DNA of 64,000 nt from Thysanoteuthis rhombus (lineage: Eukaryota > Mollusca > Cephalopoda > Oegopsida > Thysanoteuthidae), in NCBI GenBank assembly GCA_963457665.1, contig OY735234.1, forward strand, positions 476,001-540,000. The letters run 5' to 3'. The notes beneath the pieces were generated by a model. That model did no database searches. It was given only the letters and a program-made list of their open reading frames with translations, and was not told the origin of the DNA. The translations under genes and the position numbers were made by a program. Every line of letters begins with the position of its first letter. The first letter of the stretch is position 1. Below are positions 53,531 to 64,000 of this stretch, piece by piece.

Positions 53531-54859
53531 TTGAAAAGTCATTCCTTGAGGAGAACCATGTTTTTGTAAAGTTTTTTGTTTCACATTTATTCTATTGTAT
53601 TAATAGTGTAATAGTGCACATGTGACAATGAAAAACTTGTTGGCTGGTCTTCAAGCTTTGCCCAACTTAATTGTGTAGTTACAGTTTGGTTTATCCAAAA
53701 GTTGATTCGGTTTGTTCCAACTACAGATGATCAAGATTTCGGATGTGCATGCACATAGAACCATAAGAATAAAACTAGCAATCCTACTTGATGAACTTGT
53801 ATGACACATTCCGCATTAAAATGAATTTGAACTAATTTCTTTCCACTGTATACAATCTAAATAGTACAAAAATTAGGTTGTTCATACATGATTATAATTG
53901 CAGTGCCATCTACAGGATTCAAATTTAAAAACTTTCAAGCAAACTCATTATCATTTTTTGATAAAGAGTGTGGATTTATTGGTTAAAGGATTTTGTGCTT
54001 CAATACACAGGTGAACACACACCAGGTTGGTTCCAAGACAAATCCCCCAATGGAAAACACCATCATTTTTTTAACTTTGCTGAAACTTGGCTTAGGGTAC
54101 GTGCTTGGGCAAAAAACACGATACTCAAGCTTTAAGCTGGATTCATCCTCGTATTTAAAAGTGAAATTGTCATCAGTTTTTCCCAAGGATTGTAGCTATA
54201 TAAAAGTATATATATTTGGAATCAGAATGATGTGTAGATTCTAAAACTGCCATCGTTTTTAGTGTAGGAAGAATGAATATTTCAGATCACCATTTGACGT
54301 CTTGGATGATGGATTTCAGAAAAATTTATTGATGATAAAAATGTTCCCCTAATATTTTTTGTTATGATCAGCCATTATACATGTAAAAACATGTGTAAAA
54401 GCAACTGGACTCAAGATAAAGGATAAATTTTGCATAAACTTACATTGTAAATTGAACTTACTCCAAAACTTTTTTTGATGGGGGATTTTCAAAAATTAAC
54501 TTGCTAAAAGTCTGCTCCAGGGTTAGAAAATTTGGTGACAGTAGCTCTGGCTGTTCTGATTTTTCCAAGATGGACTGACATTCATTATAATGACTAGCAT
54601 AGTACCCGTCAAAAATGACAAAATTTTTAATGTTACGTGTGGATTGATTAATATTTTAGAATATTTTTTTTGCAAGCTTAGTTTTAAAAATATGTTCTTT
54701 TAGGAGGCTTGATTTTTTAAATATCGTTTTCTATAATGAAGAATAAAATTTTTCAAACGATGTTTTTACTCAGTTGGTGCTTAAAGGAGAGGAAAATTGT
54801 AAATAAAGTTCAAACAAAAACCAATTAATGCTATGATTTGTTTTTTTGCTTCATGAAAC

Positions 54860-55240
54860 AGTCTTCCTACATTCAGTCACATAAGGCTTGCTCTCTTCCT
54901 CTCTTTAATCAACTTCAGTTGTTTTTGTTATTACAATTCTGCCTAAATAGGATCTTTAGCTTTCAAACTGATGCAAAGCTAGAGCAGTCAGTCACACTTT
55001 AACTGCTTTCCGTATTCAGTCACGTAAGTCCTACTCCCTTACTCTCTTCAATCAGTTTCAAAGAGAAGTTGAAAATTGTTTGTTTTCGTTTTTTCAATCC
55101 TGCCCACATTGGATCTTTAGCTTATAAACTTACAGACACAAAGTTAGAGCAGTCAATCACACTTTGGCTGTTGCCCACATTCAGTCACATAAGTCTCACT
55201 CTCTTCCTCTTAGTAATCAGCTCTAAATAGAGGAAGAGAA
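54860..55240 (+). repeat. Tandem repeat of about 150 bp, about 2.5 units
   Basis: Each unit has ATTCAGTCACATAAG, CTCTCTTCCTCT, an AATCAGTTTCA-like part, GGATCTTTAGCTTTCAAACT and AGAGCAGTCAGTCACACTTT. Units begin near 54868, 55014 and 55176. Confidence 0.75.
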
Positions 55241-57639
55241 TCAAAAGTATGTATCCACTGTGACTCTTTGACATAAACAAACTTACCTACTAACCAATTT
55301 GATGACATTAGTATTTATATGTAAAAAGTTTTCTGTGGCTATGTATGTATATTACTGTGACCCAGCAAGGAAGGAAGAATTTTTCAACTCTGCATCTTTG
55401 GGACGCTGTCAGAAAATGGAACAAATCTGGGTGATTTTCACCCGTTACATTATGTTTTAGTAAGGGGGTTCATTCTACCATACAGTTGCAATGCGAAACT
55501 GGACCCTGATTTTATATCATATCTCATTACATCAATATCAAGTCACATCAAAGATTAAGTCCAATGAATACGGTGAAAATAATTGTCTGACAAATTTGTG
55601 ATAACAATTTCCAGCCAAGATGCAAAAGATTTGGAATGTAAATTGCTCTATGGGACTGTGTAAAAACATTTTTTCAAATTTTGATTTTACAGCACAAAAA
55701 TGCACAGTGCATGTATATACAAAGCTCAATAGAATGCATACTAATCAACCAAAACTCAAAATTTTTGTGTTAAAATATCCGGGGATGAAGATTCTATCTA
55801 GAGCAGTGGTTTTAAAATTTGGAAAACTCAAGGACCCCTTCTAAAAAGAAGATATTCTTATGGATCCCTGTTTTTAGCATTTAGTTTTGAGACTATAATC
55901 AATGAACCACAAAATTTAACAATTTTCGCTTAAAAAAACTCATGTTTATCATAAATAGATTACATTTATTTGGATTCTAATTGTACAGGTCTAAAGTTCT
56001 CTCGACAGCTGTGTGATGAATGATGATGTTTCTCTGCCGAGAGATTTGCACCCCTGGCATTATTTGTTGAACTCCCACAGGTTCACAAAGTCAAGCCAAA
56101 ACTCACTATACTCTGTATTCCAAATTGTTTTGTGATGAAGAATCTGGAACCATTTCATATTGATTTGGATGGTCAAATGCTGGCTTGAATTACTGTTTAC
56201 TGCTGTGAACTCCAGATTTAGATAAAATCACATTCATAAATTTACCAGATTACACAAGGCACATGAAGCTCTATAAGGAAAAGAAAGGTGTAAACAATTA
56301 CAAGTTTCAGAAAGTTTAATCAGAAAACCTTGGAAAATTTTGTCAACACTGTTGAACAATGTGCAGAAATAACTGTTGACACTCTTGAAAATGCAGAGGA
56401 AAAATCAGCTTGATTACTCTCCTCAGTTTTATATCTTTACATGTCCCATGTGATAACTCCAATGTACAAGCACAGGAAACAAACATTCACATGGCAGACA
56501 CCATTAAGAATATTCAGAGCCATTCTATCTCTGAAAAATCTGCATATTGTGAAAAGTCTTCTATGAAAAATATTTCAATTATTGCTCTAGCTATTCCAGC
56601 TAGAAGTAACTCTTGCTTACAAATACTGTTTCAAACCAAAAGCTTTTTTTCTATTAATACCCCTGATGTGGAATTAAACTTTCCCCACTGCCACGATTAT
56701 GTCTACAATGAGCTTTTCCTGAACTTTATTCAATGCTATATGTGTGTTAGAAACAGGCCACAAATACTAAACTTGTTACTTAGGCCTTAGCCGCATGACA
56801 TCAATTTCACCCAAAACAGTTTTCAGGAAGTTGCTTGACCGGATAGAACTGAACACAACAGACATGCAGGATGTATGTGTGGTTTTCTAGATTCTTTTTT
56901 GCCACGAGACAATGTTCAATCAAAAATATTTAGCCCCTAGTTGTAAACTGGATTGTAATTCTGAAAGTAGTCCAGTGGCAGAACCAGAGCTTGAGAGGGT
57001 AACCAAGTGGCAAGTACTGCTCATTGGAATGAGAGTTCATTCTTCCGAGAGGGAAGGAAGGAGAAAAAAGAGGAGAAAAGTTAAAAATCCAGAAAAGTAA
57101 AACAAAGGGTCGTTTTTACTGTTAACATTTTGAAGAGATAGATGGAAGAATACCTTTAAGGTAAAACCATGTTCCCCTTACAGTGCATATGTCTTGTATG
57201 GTTTTTTGTTTTCTCTTAAACAAAAGACTTTTTTCTTCATTTTCTCCAAGTTAGCAACTACAATTGGAAACAGGCAATGCCAACACAGGTATGAAAAAAG
57301 GACAGAGACATAACACAAGGTTGCCAAATTAGACATTTTTCAGCAACATCAGGCTGATTTTTTCCCCAGTTTAGCCAAAGAAAAATCTGCTTTTTTCAGA
57401 GAAGGAGTTCAACTATTTTATTTCTGCAGCATTAAATTTGGAGAAGATTCTATTTTGAAGTGAAAACATTTTTGAAGTTATGAGGAGATTTTTATCAAGT
57501 TGGTTATAAGTAAGTAAATGTATGCTGGCTATGGTTTCACTTATCCATTCTTGGGCTCCACATATCACATTGGTACTTACTTGACCCTTTTGCAATATGT
57601 AAAGAAGACTCAAAGGTGACACTTGACTCACTTCATTCT

Positions 57640-57745
57640 GCACCATAGCAGGGGATACATGGATTCATGTCTTTCGCAAGGGCATTAGTGTAAAGTAAAT
57701 ACAAACTAGGCTGTGTTTGAACTCAGCTCACCAAGTCCATTTTTG
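57640..57745 (-). mobile_element. tRNA-derived SINE copy (partial)
   Basis: On the minus strand it has a B-box-like CTGAGTTCAAACACAG, then the family tail CCCTTGCGAAAGACATGAAT and CCCCTGCTATGG. Confidence 0.5.
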
Positions 57746-58213
57746 TTGTTTTAAATCTGTCCCAAATGTAGTGGATTAGGATTGAAATTTTTGGTCAAGA
57801 TTCGTCTTTTGAACTTCATAGTTCTCACAGTGAAAATTTTCTCTTTCTTTCAATTTCAGGTGCTTTCGCCACATAAAACCCTAGAAACAACCAGAAATTT
57901 ATTAGTTTTTAGAAAAAATTTTTTAAAGATTTTATGAGTGGGGTTCTATTTACAATATAAGTATGTGAACTGGACACTTACTTTCCAAAATTTTACTAAG
58001 GTTTGGCCTGCATCAATTATCTTCAGTTTTTTTTAATAATGGTATTTAGGCATAAATTCAAAACTTAATATTTCTCAAAAAATGAAAGATTTTTCAATTA
58101 AATGAAGATCAAATTTATTCAAAATATCAACTTTTATTTTTTTCTCTTTACAGTGCTTAAATTTTTAGTGTTATTTTTTATTTTTCAAAATAGAATGCAG
58201 TGAATGAATGCTT

Positions 58214-58330
58214 GAATAATTTTCTGGAACAGCTAGATATTTTGTGATATTTTTTGTCTCAATTTAGGATAATTTTCAAGATAATTTTCTGGAATCGCTA
58301 GATATTTTTGGATTTTTTCCCTCAATTTTG
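58214..58330 (+). repeat. Two-unit tandem repeat
   Basis: AATAATTTTCTGGAACAGCT, AGATATTTTGTGATATTTTT and CTCAATTTAGGA are followed by a second copy with ATAATTTTCTGGAATCGCTA. Confidence 0.65.
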
Positions 58331-59284
58331 GACTGCTTGCTTTGTTCTGATTTGGTCATCCTGTTATCATGTGTTAGTGACAGCTTGTTCCTGTGATTTC
58401 TGAATGTTTACTTTATTTATTGAATAATTTTGCAATCCTTACAACTCAATATGTCATCATCTGTTACAGAAGTTGAAAGAGAGCATTTGACAGAAATTAT
58501 AGTTAATTGAAAAATTGTCCCTTATTATGAAGATTTTTGTCTGTTCAGAACTAATATAGTTAAGAAACAATATCAACCTGGCTAACAAGTAAATATTGAT
58601 GCTTCCTTGAAGCAAACTTCATTGATCACTTCTACATCATAATTACTTACAAGCAAACAGACACAAGTACCTTCAATTTTGCATATTTTAAAAGCCAAGG
58701 AGTCTTCTTCATCTCTATATCTTAGTGCCAACAACCAAAGCTGGACACTTTCTTCTAATGAACTTCATAATTTGTTCTGTATTAAAATTCAATAAATTTA
58801 TATCGTTTATTACATTGGAGTTACTTTTATTAAACTATTTGAATTTGGAAAGAGTAAGAAAAGGTAAAAAATGTCCTTTCTCAGGTAACATTTGAATTAA
58901 CAGACATGCATTCACCCTGATTATTCTGCGTAAATGAGTGTTTACTGCATTGTAAAAATCAAAAACACATCTATATTATAAAGTAGTAAAGTATATGTAT
59001 GTATACTTATACTCATATGTTGAGAACTATGCATCACTGGGTCATATTTGGAATCAGCAGTTTTCAATTCACTAACAGCACATGTTTTGGTTGATTTTGA
59101 AGAAAAACATTAGTTGATGAAAGCAAAAATAAACTAGTGTTTAGAAACAAGATGAATTCAGTCAGCATGATGGAGAAAATTTTCATCTTTTTTATTTGAT
59201 GAAATCTCTATAAAATATCATTTGCTTTATAGTGTTGTTAGATTTAGAGTTTTTCTCTCAAGCAATGCCAGGTACCCTAAGTAG

Positions 59285-59535
59285 CTTATTATATAGGTAC
59301 AGGCTTCCCTTGATATAATGTGGTTCTTCATTGCACGGTTCACATCCCCTGATTAAGTGCACAAAGACAAATTTCTTATATTAGTACAGGCATCCCCTGA
59401 TATAACGTACTTCGTCATAGCATGGTTCACATGTATATATTTTACATATCAAAGATATATCTATTATGTTGGTACTGGAGTCCCCCGATATAACACAGTT
59501 TGTTATAGCAGTGTTTACGTCACCTGGTACAGCGT
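59285..59535 (+). repeat. Three degenerate repeats, CCCCTGATATAACG type
   Basis: Units near 59300, 59389 and 59475 share 'GGTACAGGC.TCCCCTGATATAAC', 'TTCGTCATAGCA.GGTTCAC' and an A/T-rich end. This resembles a common MITE whose ends read AGTCCCC.GATATAACG, here present as three part-copies in a row. Confidence 0.55.
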
Positions 59536-60299
59536 GGATATAAATATTCTCGTATTGTTGATTTGACACACGGGAAATGACTTCACATAGAAATTAACGT
59601 TCATACAAGTTATAGTAAGATTCAAAAAGGAAGAAAGTTATGACAATTTGAAATTTGCTTGACCTCAAAATGAACTTGCTCATAACTTCTGAATTGTTGA
59701 TTTAGCTAAAGACTTGAGAATTATATTTTCTGCCCTTAATATGCCCCTATGCCAAGCATAATCGAAGAAGTAATGGTGCTATTTCCCAATTTTAGAGTGT
59801 GATCTGTCCCGGAATCCCTATTTCTGTGGAGTGTTTGGAACAACATCTTCAAAGAGTTTGTCTTTGAAAGGTCTGTATTTGAAATTATATGAATTTTTCA
59901 TCGCAATTATTTTGACCACTTTTTTTTCAATCCAGTAAGAAGAAAAGTAATCACAGAGGGATGTCCATGACTCTTCTCAGTGTGTAAATCCTTTTCAGAA
60001 ATGCCATATTTGTCAAATTTGGCCATTCTTTTCCCCTGATTTTTTTATAAAATAATATTCAGATTCACTTTGTAATGAAATAAGTTATATGTATATATTT
60101 AATATAATAATTTCTTTGTATGACCTTTTCTTATACCGCACAAAATCAGTGGTGTTTTTTCTCAGAACTTAATGCCCTAAAACCCTTTAAAAACAATTCA
60201 GTTGTGTTAATACTTTGAAAAAGACTTGAAATTAGGATACTTGATACTTGGGGAAAATGACTGCAAATATTACAACATTGTTTTCCTGTGCTTTAGACC

Positions 60300-60720
60300 T
60301 CTAAAAAAATCTGGAAAATTCTTCCTTGCTTCTGATTCCTGAAAAGGTGAAGAAATCCCCTCACCCGCTTCTTTTGACACCTAGGAGTGAAAAAATATTC
60401 CCGCTTGAATTCAATCCCTGAAAGTAAAAAAATTCCCTCGTGATTTTGACCCCTAAAATGAAAAGAAATTCCTCCACCCTGATTTTGACCCTTAAATGTA
60501 ATTAAAAGTTATCCTAGATTTTGATCCCTAAAAGTGAAAATGAAATTTTCCAGTGATTCTGACCCTTACAAGAAGAAATAAGTCCCCCCCCCTATTTTGA
60601 TCCTTTATATTGAAAAAAAATCCTCTCTTGATTCACTTAAATTGGAAAAAAATTCCCTCTCCTTTTTGACCCCTAAAGGAAAAAAGTCACCCCACCTCTA
60701 AATGAGTTCCAACTTGAATT
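60300..60720 (+). repeat. Degenerate minisatellite, about 9 units
   Basis: A unit of about 40-50 bp, 'GACCCCTAAAAGTGAAAA' plus 'AATTCCCTCCTGATTTT', recurs from about 60330 to 60690 with many small indels (GACACCTAGGAGTGAA, GACCCCTAAAATGAAAAG, GATCCCTAAAAGTGAAAA, GACCCCTAAAGG). No frame stays open. Confidence 0.75.
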
Positions 60721-61059
60721 TGACCATCAAAATTCAAATAAATTATTCATCTACTTTCTCAGAACTACCCTTCAAAAAGGAAGTGGTTCTATTATAAATT
60801 CTATTCAGGCTACTTAAAAAAGATAAAATGCAACTAAAAAAATTAAGCTGAAAGGTAAAAAGCAGTAATCAAAATTAATGATGAGGATTCATAATACATC
60901 AAGTGAATAAAAAATATCCTTTCACCAACAAAGTTATCTCCTTTGTATGAGCAGAAGGGAATAGTCAAAGGGAATAAAAAGTATGAACCAAAATAATCCC
61001 ATTGTTTTAAATGGGTATTAGCTGCTAGTAGTAACAGTAGTGATTTTGCATTTTCAGTT

Positions 61060-61670
61060 CTTTGAATTTTGTGAATTATTTCTTGTATTTGTTATAAATA
61101 AAAGAAGTAGAAATGAAGATTCCTTTGCCATTTTCATTAGTTCTCTCCCTGATTCATTGCTTACTTCAAAATATTTTTGTCTTTTAATTGCAAGTTGCAT
61201 CTTTTTAAAGGACATTTTTCTTATAAAACTTCGAAAGGTGAAAGATTTTCAAAGAAAGATTATTACATAAAATTATAGTTTATCTAAAATATTAAAACCA
61301 CAATTTTGATATTGCATAAAGGAAAACAAACTAACAACACATTAATAAAGTTCACTTATTTGCAAAAATATTTTTTGTAGTCAGTCTCATAAAAAATGAG
61401 AAATTTTTTTAATTCTTAATATTTTATCTTTTACTTTTATCTATAGATGATCTAGAATCAGGTGATTGTGTTTTTTTTTAATTTTGATGATTTCAAATTG
61501 TTTTGATTTATCTCCTATTGAATGATTTTGATGCAATTAGAATAATTTTATTTCCACTGATATTTTGGGTTTTAACTTCCAAAATTATGTGGAAGCAACT
61601 GGATGAATCTTTAGAAAGTTAAATCAAATTTTTAAAGAACTTTTATTTTGACAAAACAACAATGGCCTGA
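61060..61670. repeat. Segmental duplication, copy B, upstream block
   Basis: Collinear with 48960-49960 (AGATTCCTTTGCCATTTTCA, TAAAACTTCGAAAGGTGAAA, AAGGAAAACAAACTAA, CTCATAAAAAATGAG, AATCAGGTGATTGTG). Offset to copy A is about 12.1 kb, falling to 11.7 kb near the finger leader. Confidence 0.75.
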
Positions 61671-62789
61671 TTCACTTTTCATCAATTTGATGAATTAATG
61701 ATCAACAAACTTGATATTCAATACAATAGAATTAACAGTTACGATTTGTTTCACCATTAAAAGCCGAAAAAACATATTGAAACTGTAATTTTTTGTGCTT
61801 GAATCAACACATTTCCATAATTGTCATTTCTTTTGGGGAATTTTTAAGGACCCAGGGGAGTATGGAAATTTCTTGTGAAGTCTTGTGAAATATTAATTTT
61901 ATCCTGGTAATCATTCTATCATTAATAAGAAGAATGATGGTAGAAAATTCTGATAGAAATCAAGCAAACTGGTGTTAACATAATAACTTGCATTAAAACA
62001 TTTTTGGTGAAAACACACCAAAACCACCAAAATTAAATATTGAGTGGATTTCAATAAAAATTCCAGTATTTTTGAATTAATTTTATTTTGATCAGAGTAT
62101 TTTGTTGAAAAATTCATGGAAATATTTTTCAAGTCAATCATTCCTTTAATTTCAAATCTTAATTAAATATCTTCCAGACACTAAAAATATTTATGTTGCA
62201 ATAAAGATAAGTGCCCAGAGATATGAAATCATTTTATTCAAAACTTCAACATCTTTTGTAAAAATATACCCTAAATTAAATTGGATAATAAAAACTAAAA
62301 TAAAATTAAAATATTGTCTTGTTTGGAAAGTTTTTGGTTTGGTTAATTTTTTTTTCAATTGAGATAAAACAATTTTTTCAAAGATTCTTTACTCATGATA
62401 GCACTTACTTTTTTTTTAATGACTTTTTTGTCATGATTAAAAAAGATATCAATGTGGTTGGATGGTTGAACTTTAGAATCAGGTTCTATCACAATGTGTA
62501 ATAGCTAAGCAAATTAATTGAAGTCAGACACTTCTGAACTTATGACTAGAATTTGCAAAACTTCATTAGATGTAAGATGAGTCAAGCTCTGAAAGTGATC
62601 CACAAACAGTGCAGATTGATATCTCTGATCTAAATACTTGATTTTCAATTTTTTCAAAAAGTTCTGTCATGGTAACTACAGGGTGGGTAAAAAGAAACTC
62701 TCTGTCAGGAATTTTTTTGATTCCCTGCTGAAAAAACTCACTGATGCTTGCAAATTCCAGTCTACACTTCTTGAATTCAGACTTCTGAA

Positions 62790-63000
62790 TCTTTGGTCCG
62801 ATGGTTTCTTTATGAACTTTGAGCCCTGTTTCTACCTTCAGATGAGTAATGTACAGTTTTACAGCAATGTTCTGACAACTACCCTCTCATCATGATGAAA
62901 AGGCAGTTATCAATACTAATGCAAAACTTCAATCAGTTTATGCCTCATCTGAAGGCAGAAACAGAGCTCTAAGTTCAGAGACCATCAAACCAAAAATTAG
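62790..63000. repeat. Inverted repeat, two arms of about 57 bp
   Basis: Arm 62790-62846 (TCTTTGGTCCGATGGTTTCT ... CTACCTTCAGATGAG) is the diverged reverse complement of arm 62944-63000 (CTCATCTGAAGGCAGAAACA ... ACCATCAAACCAAAAA), with about 97 bp between. It lies within the Tc1-like relic of duplication copy B. In copy A the related sequence occurs twice in direct orientation (51236-51340). Confidence 0.65.
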
Positions 63001-63135
63001 TCATGATTCAGGCAGAAAAAAAATTTCACAACTATCTGACTTTGATTAATTTGTTTGCACTGTTGCACATTTTGATAGACCATGATTCTGAAGATCAACA
63101 ATTCTATTGCATTCAAAATCAGACAGCTCTGATCA
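62960..63135 (-). mobile_element. Tc1-like transposase N-terminal relic (copy B)
   Basis: The minus strand reads SELSDFECNRIVDLQNHGLS and continues with stops. It is the counterpart of the relic at 51225-51488. SELSDFE..RIV resembles the N-terminal helix-turn-helix start of Tc1-like transposases. Confidence 0.45.
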
Positions 63136-63519
63136 CTTTTCCATACTTCCTAGGCTTGGTTCTGTTTTGATAAATTGATAAATTGAAACTTAAACCCTTT
63201 ATATAACGTCAATAGTCCATGAGTTCAATGTTCAGTTGCAACAAAATAATGTTCAATAATTGAAATTCTGTTAAAAATACTCATTTCATAATCACTGATC
63301 AACTTTTTATGGTAGAACTATTTACAAGATGACCATCTTAATGTGCAGTAATGAATTTATTTCAGATCATGAAATCATTCAAAATCTTCTCTAGAGTTTA
63401 AAGTTCTGTGGTACTCTGTATTTTGAGTCTATTGAAACAAACCGTAATTATGATTTTATTATTGCAAATAATGCTGGATTTTAGTGATTTGTTTTATAAT
63501 ACTCCTTCTTAATTCACAG

Positions 63520-63879
63520 ATATGGCAGTGAAAATTGATGGTCATGAAGAGACTGAAAAAAACAATTTTTCTGATGAAGCATTTACACATATTCTTGTAA
63601 TTTGGGTGACTATGCACTTTCACATCCGAAAATATTCAAATACACACATTGTATGGATCATCATTTTTCTTGATTTCAATTCAAAAAATGCAAATGCCTA
63701 GAGACACTGAAAAGAAACGCTGCTCTTCTAAAGTGTGTCTATCAGCATTTTTAGAGAGTGAAAATTTACATCATTACATTTGAACACACAAAAAGAAACT
63801 GTAAACTGTAATCTCCTAAAGTCTGCTGCATGGCATTTTCGCTGAATTCACATTTTAAAAGTACACATAGAGTCATAAA
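63520..63879 (+). pseudogene. Decayed leader of zinc-finger copy B
   Basis: After a TTCACAG acceptor-like site comes ATGGCAGTGAAAATTGATGG, an apparent ancestral start (MAVKIDGHEETEKNNFSDEA). The frame stays open for about 58 codons but passes worn finger remnants out of frame (SCNLGDYALSHPK) and ends in TAG near 63700. Two further remnants (KVCLSAFLES and CCMAFSLNSHFK) follow in other frames. Overall it matches 51844-52254. Confidence 0.7.
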
Positions 63880-64000
63880 ACCTATTTGTGCAAAGTGTGT
63901 AGATCAACATACTTAGATAGTTCAAATTTCAAAGAACACATGAGAACACACTTTGGAGAGAAACTCTTCTCTTGTCAATTGTGTAGATCAGCATTTTCAG
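63880..64000 (+). CDS. C2H2 zinc-finger protein copy B (runs off the window)
   Basis: An open frame of 40 codons reads TYLCKVCRSTYLDSSNFK, EHMRTHFGEKL, then FSCQLCRSAFS at the window edge: one complete finger and half of the next. It corresponds to fingers 1-2 of copy A (YLCKLCGSVYLNSSDLK). The linker is FGEKL rather than TGEKP. Whether the array beyond the edge is intact, and whether any ATG starts it (MRTH lies inside finger 1), cannot be seen. Confidence 0.6.

Larger units (their letters stand above)
53531..61059. other. Region between zinc-finger copies A and B
   Basis: About 7.5 kb without a recognised gene. It holds a tandem repeat (54860-55240), a GCAGTGGTTTTAAAATTTGG repeat start (55803), unclassified frames at 56410-56790, a SINE (57640-57745, minus), a GGTTGCCAAATTAG element start (57322), blocks inverted with respect to 30860-31040 (57960-58090), a duplicated 50-bp unit (58214-58330), GATATAAC-type repeats (59285-59530), and a degenerate minisatellite (60300-60720). 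Confidence 0.55.

Noticed and set aside
56410-56790. 126-codon plus-strand open frame
   Set aside because: It has no domain, its codon use is like the surroundings, and there is no splice context I trust. It may be part of a decayed transposon starting near 55803, but this is not demonstrable by eye.

Overview
The window looks like nuclear DNA of an invertebrate animal. It is AT-rich, has classical GT-AG introns of about 0.4 to 8 kb, and is littered with decayed animal-type transposons: CR1-like LINEs, tRNA- and 5S-derived SINEs, and Tc1/mariner, piggyBac-like and IS1595/Merlin-like relics. A large TGEKP-linker C2H2 zinc-finger array is also present. A lophotrochozoan such as a mollusc is my best guess, but the sequence does not prove it.

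Three conserved spliced genes can be reconstructed. (1) On the + strand, the last five coding exons of a ZIP9 (SLC39A9) zinc transporter lie at 8828-14996; its first coding exons are not recognisable in the window and probably lie upstream. (2) On the - strand, a complete ribokinase gene (RBKS) has eight exons, 37643 down to 16863, giving 310 residues. It is convergent with ZIP9. (3) On the + strand, a complete CINP gene (CDK2-interacting protein) has five exons, 38076-46441, giving 231 residues. It is divergent from RBKS; the two start codons are 432 bp apart, so they probably share a promoter region. All exon phases close without frameshifts.

The right third (about 48.9-64 kb) holds a C2H2 zinc-finger locus and a second diverged copy of it. 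Copy A (52255-53364) encodes 13 intact fingers. It is flanked on both sides by fingers that have decayed by frameshifts and stops. Copy B (61.06 kb to the window end) repeats the same non-coding flank, the same Tc1-like transposase relic and the same decayed finger-coding leader, and then re-enters an open finger frame that runs off the window. This tandem segmental duplication, with loss of the 5' fingers in both copies, is the most interesting structure I found.

The remaining sequence is intronic or intergenic and largely repeat-derived. It includes several repeat families with multiple copies in the window, nested insertions and degenerate minisatellites. I found no CRISPR, operon or prokaryotic feature.
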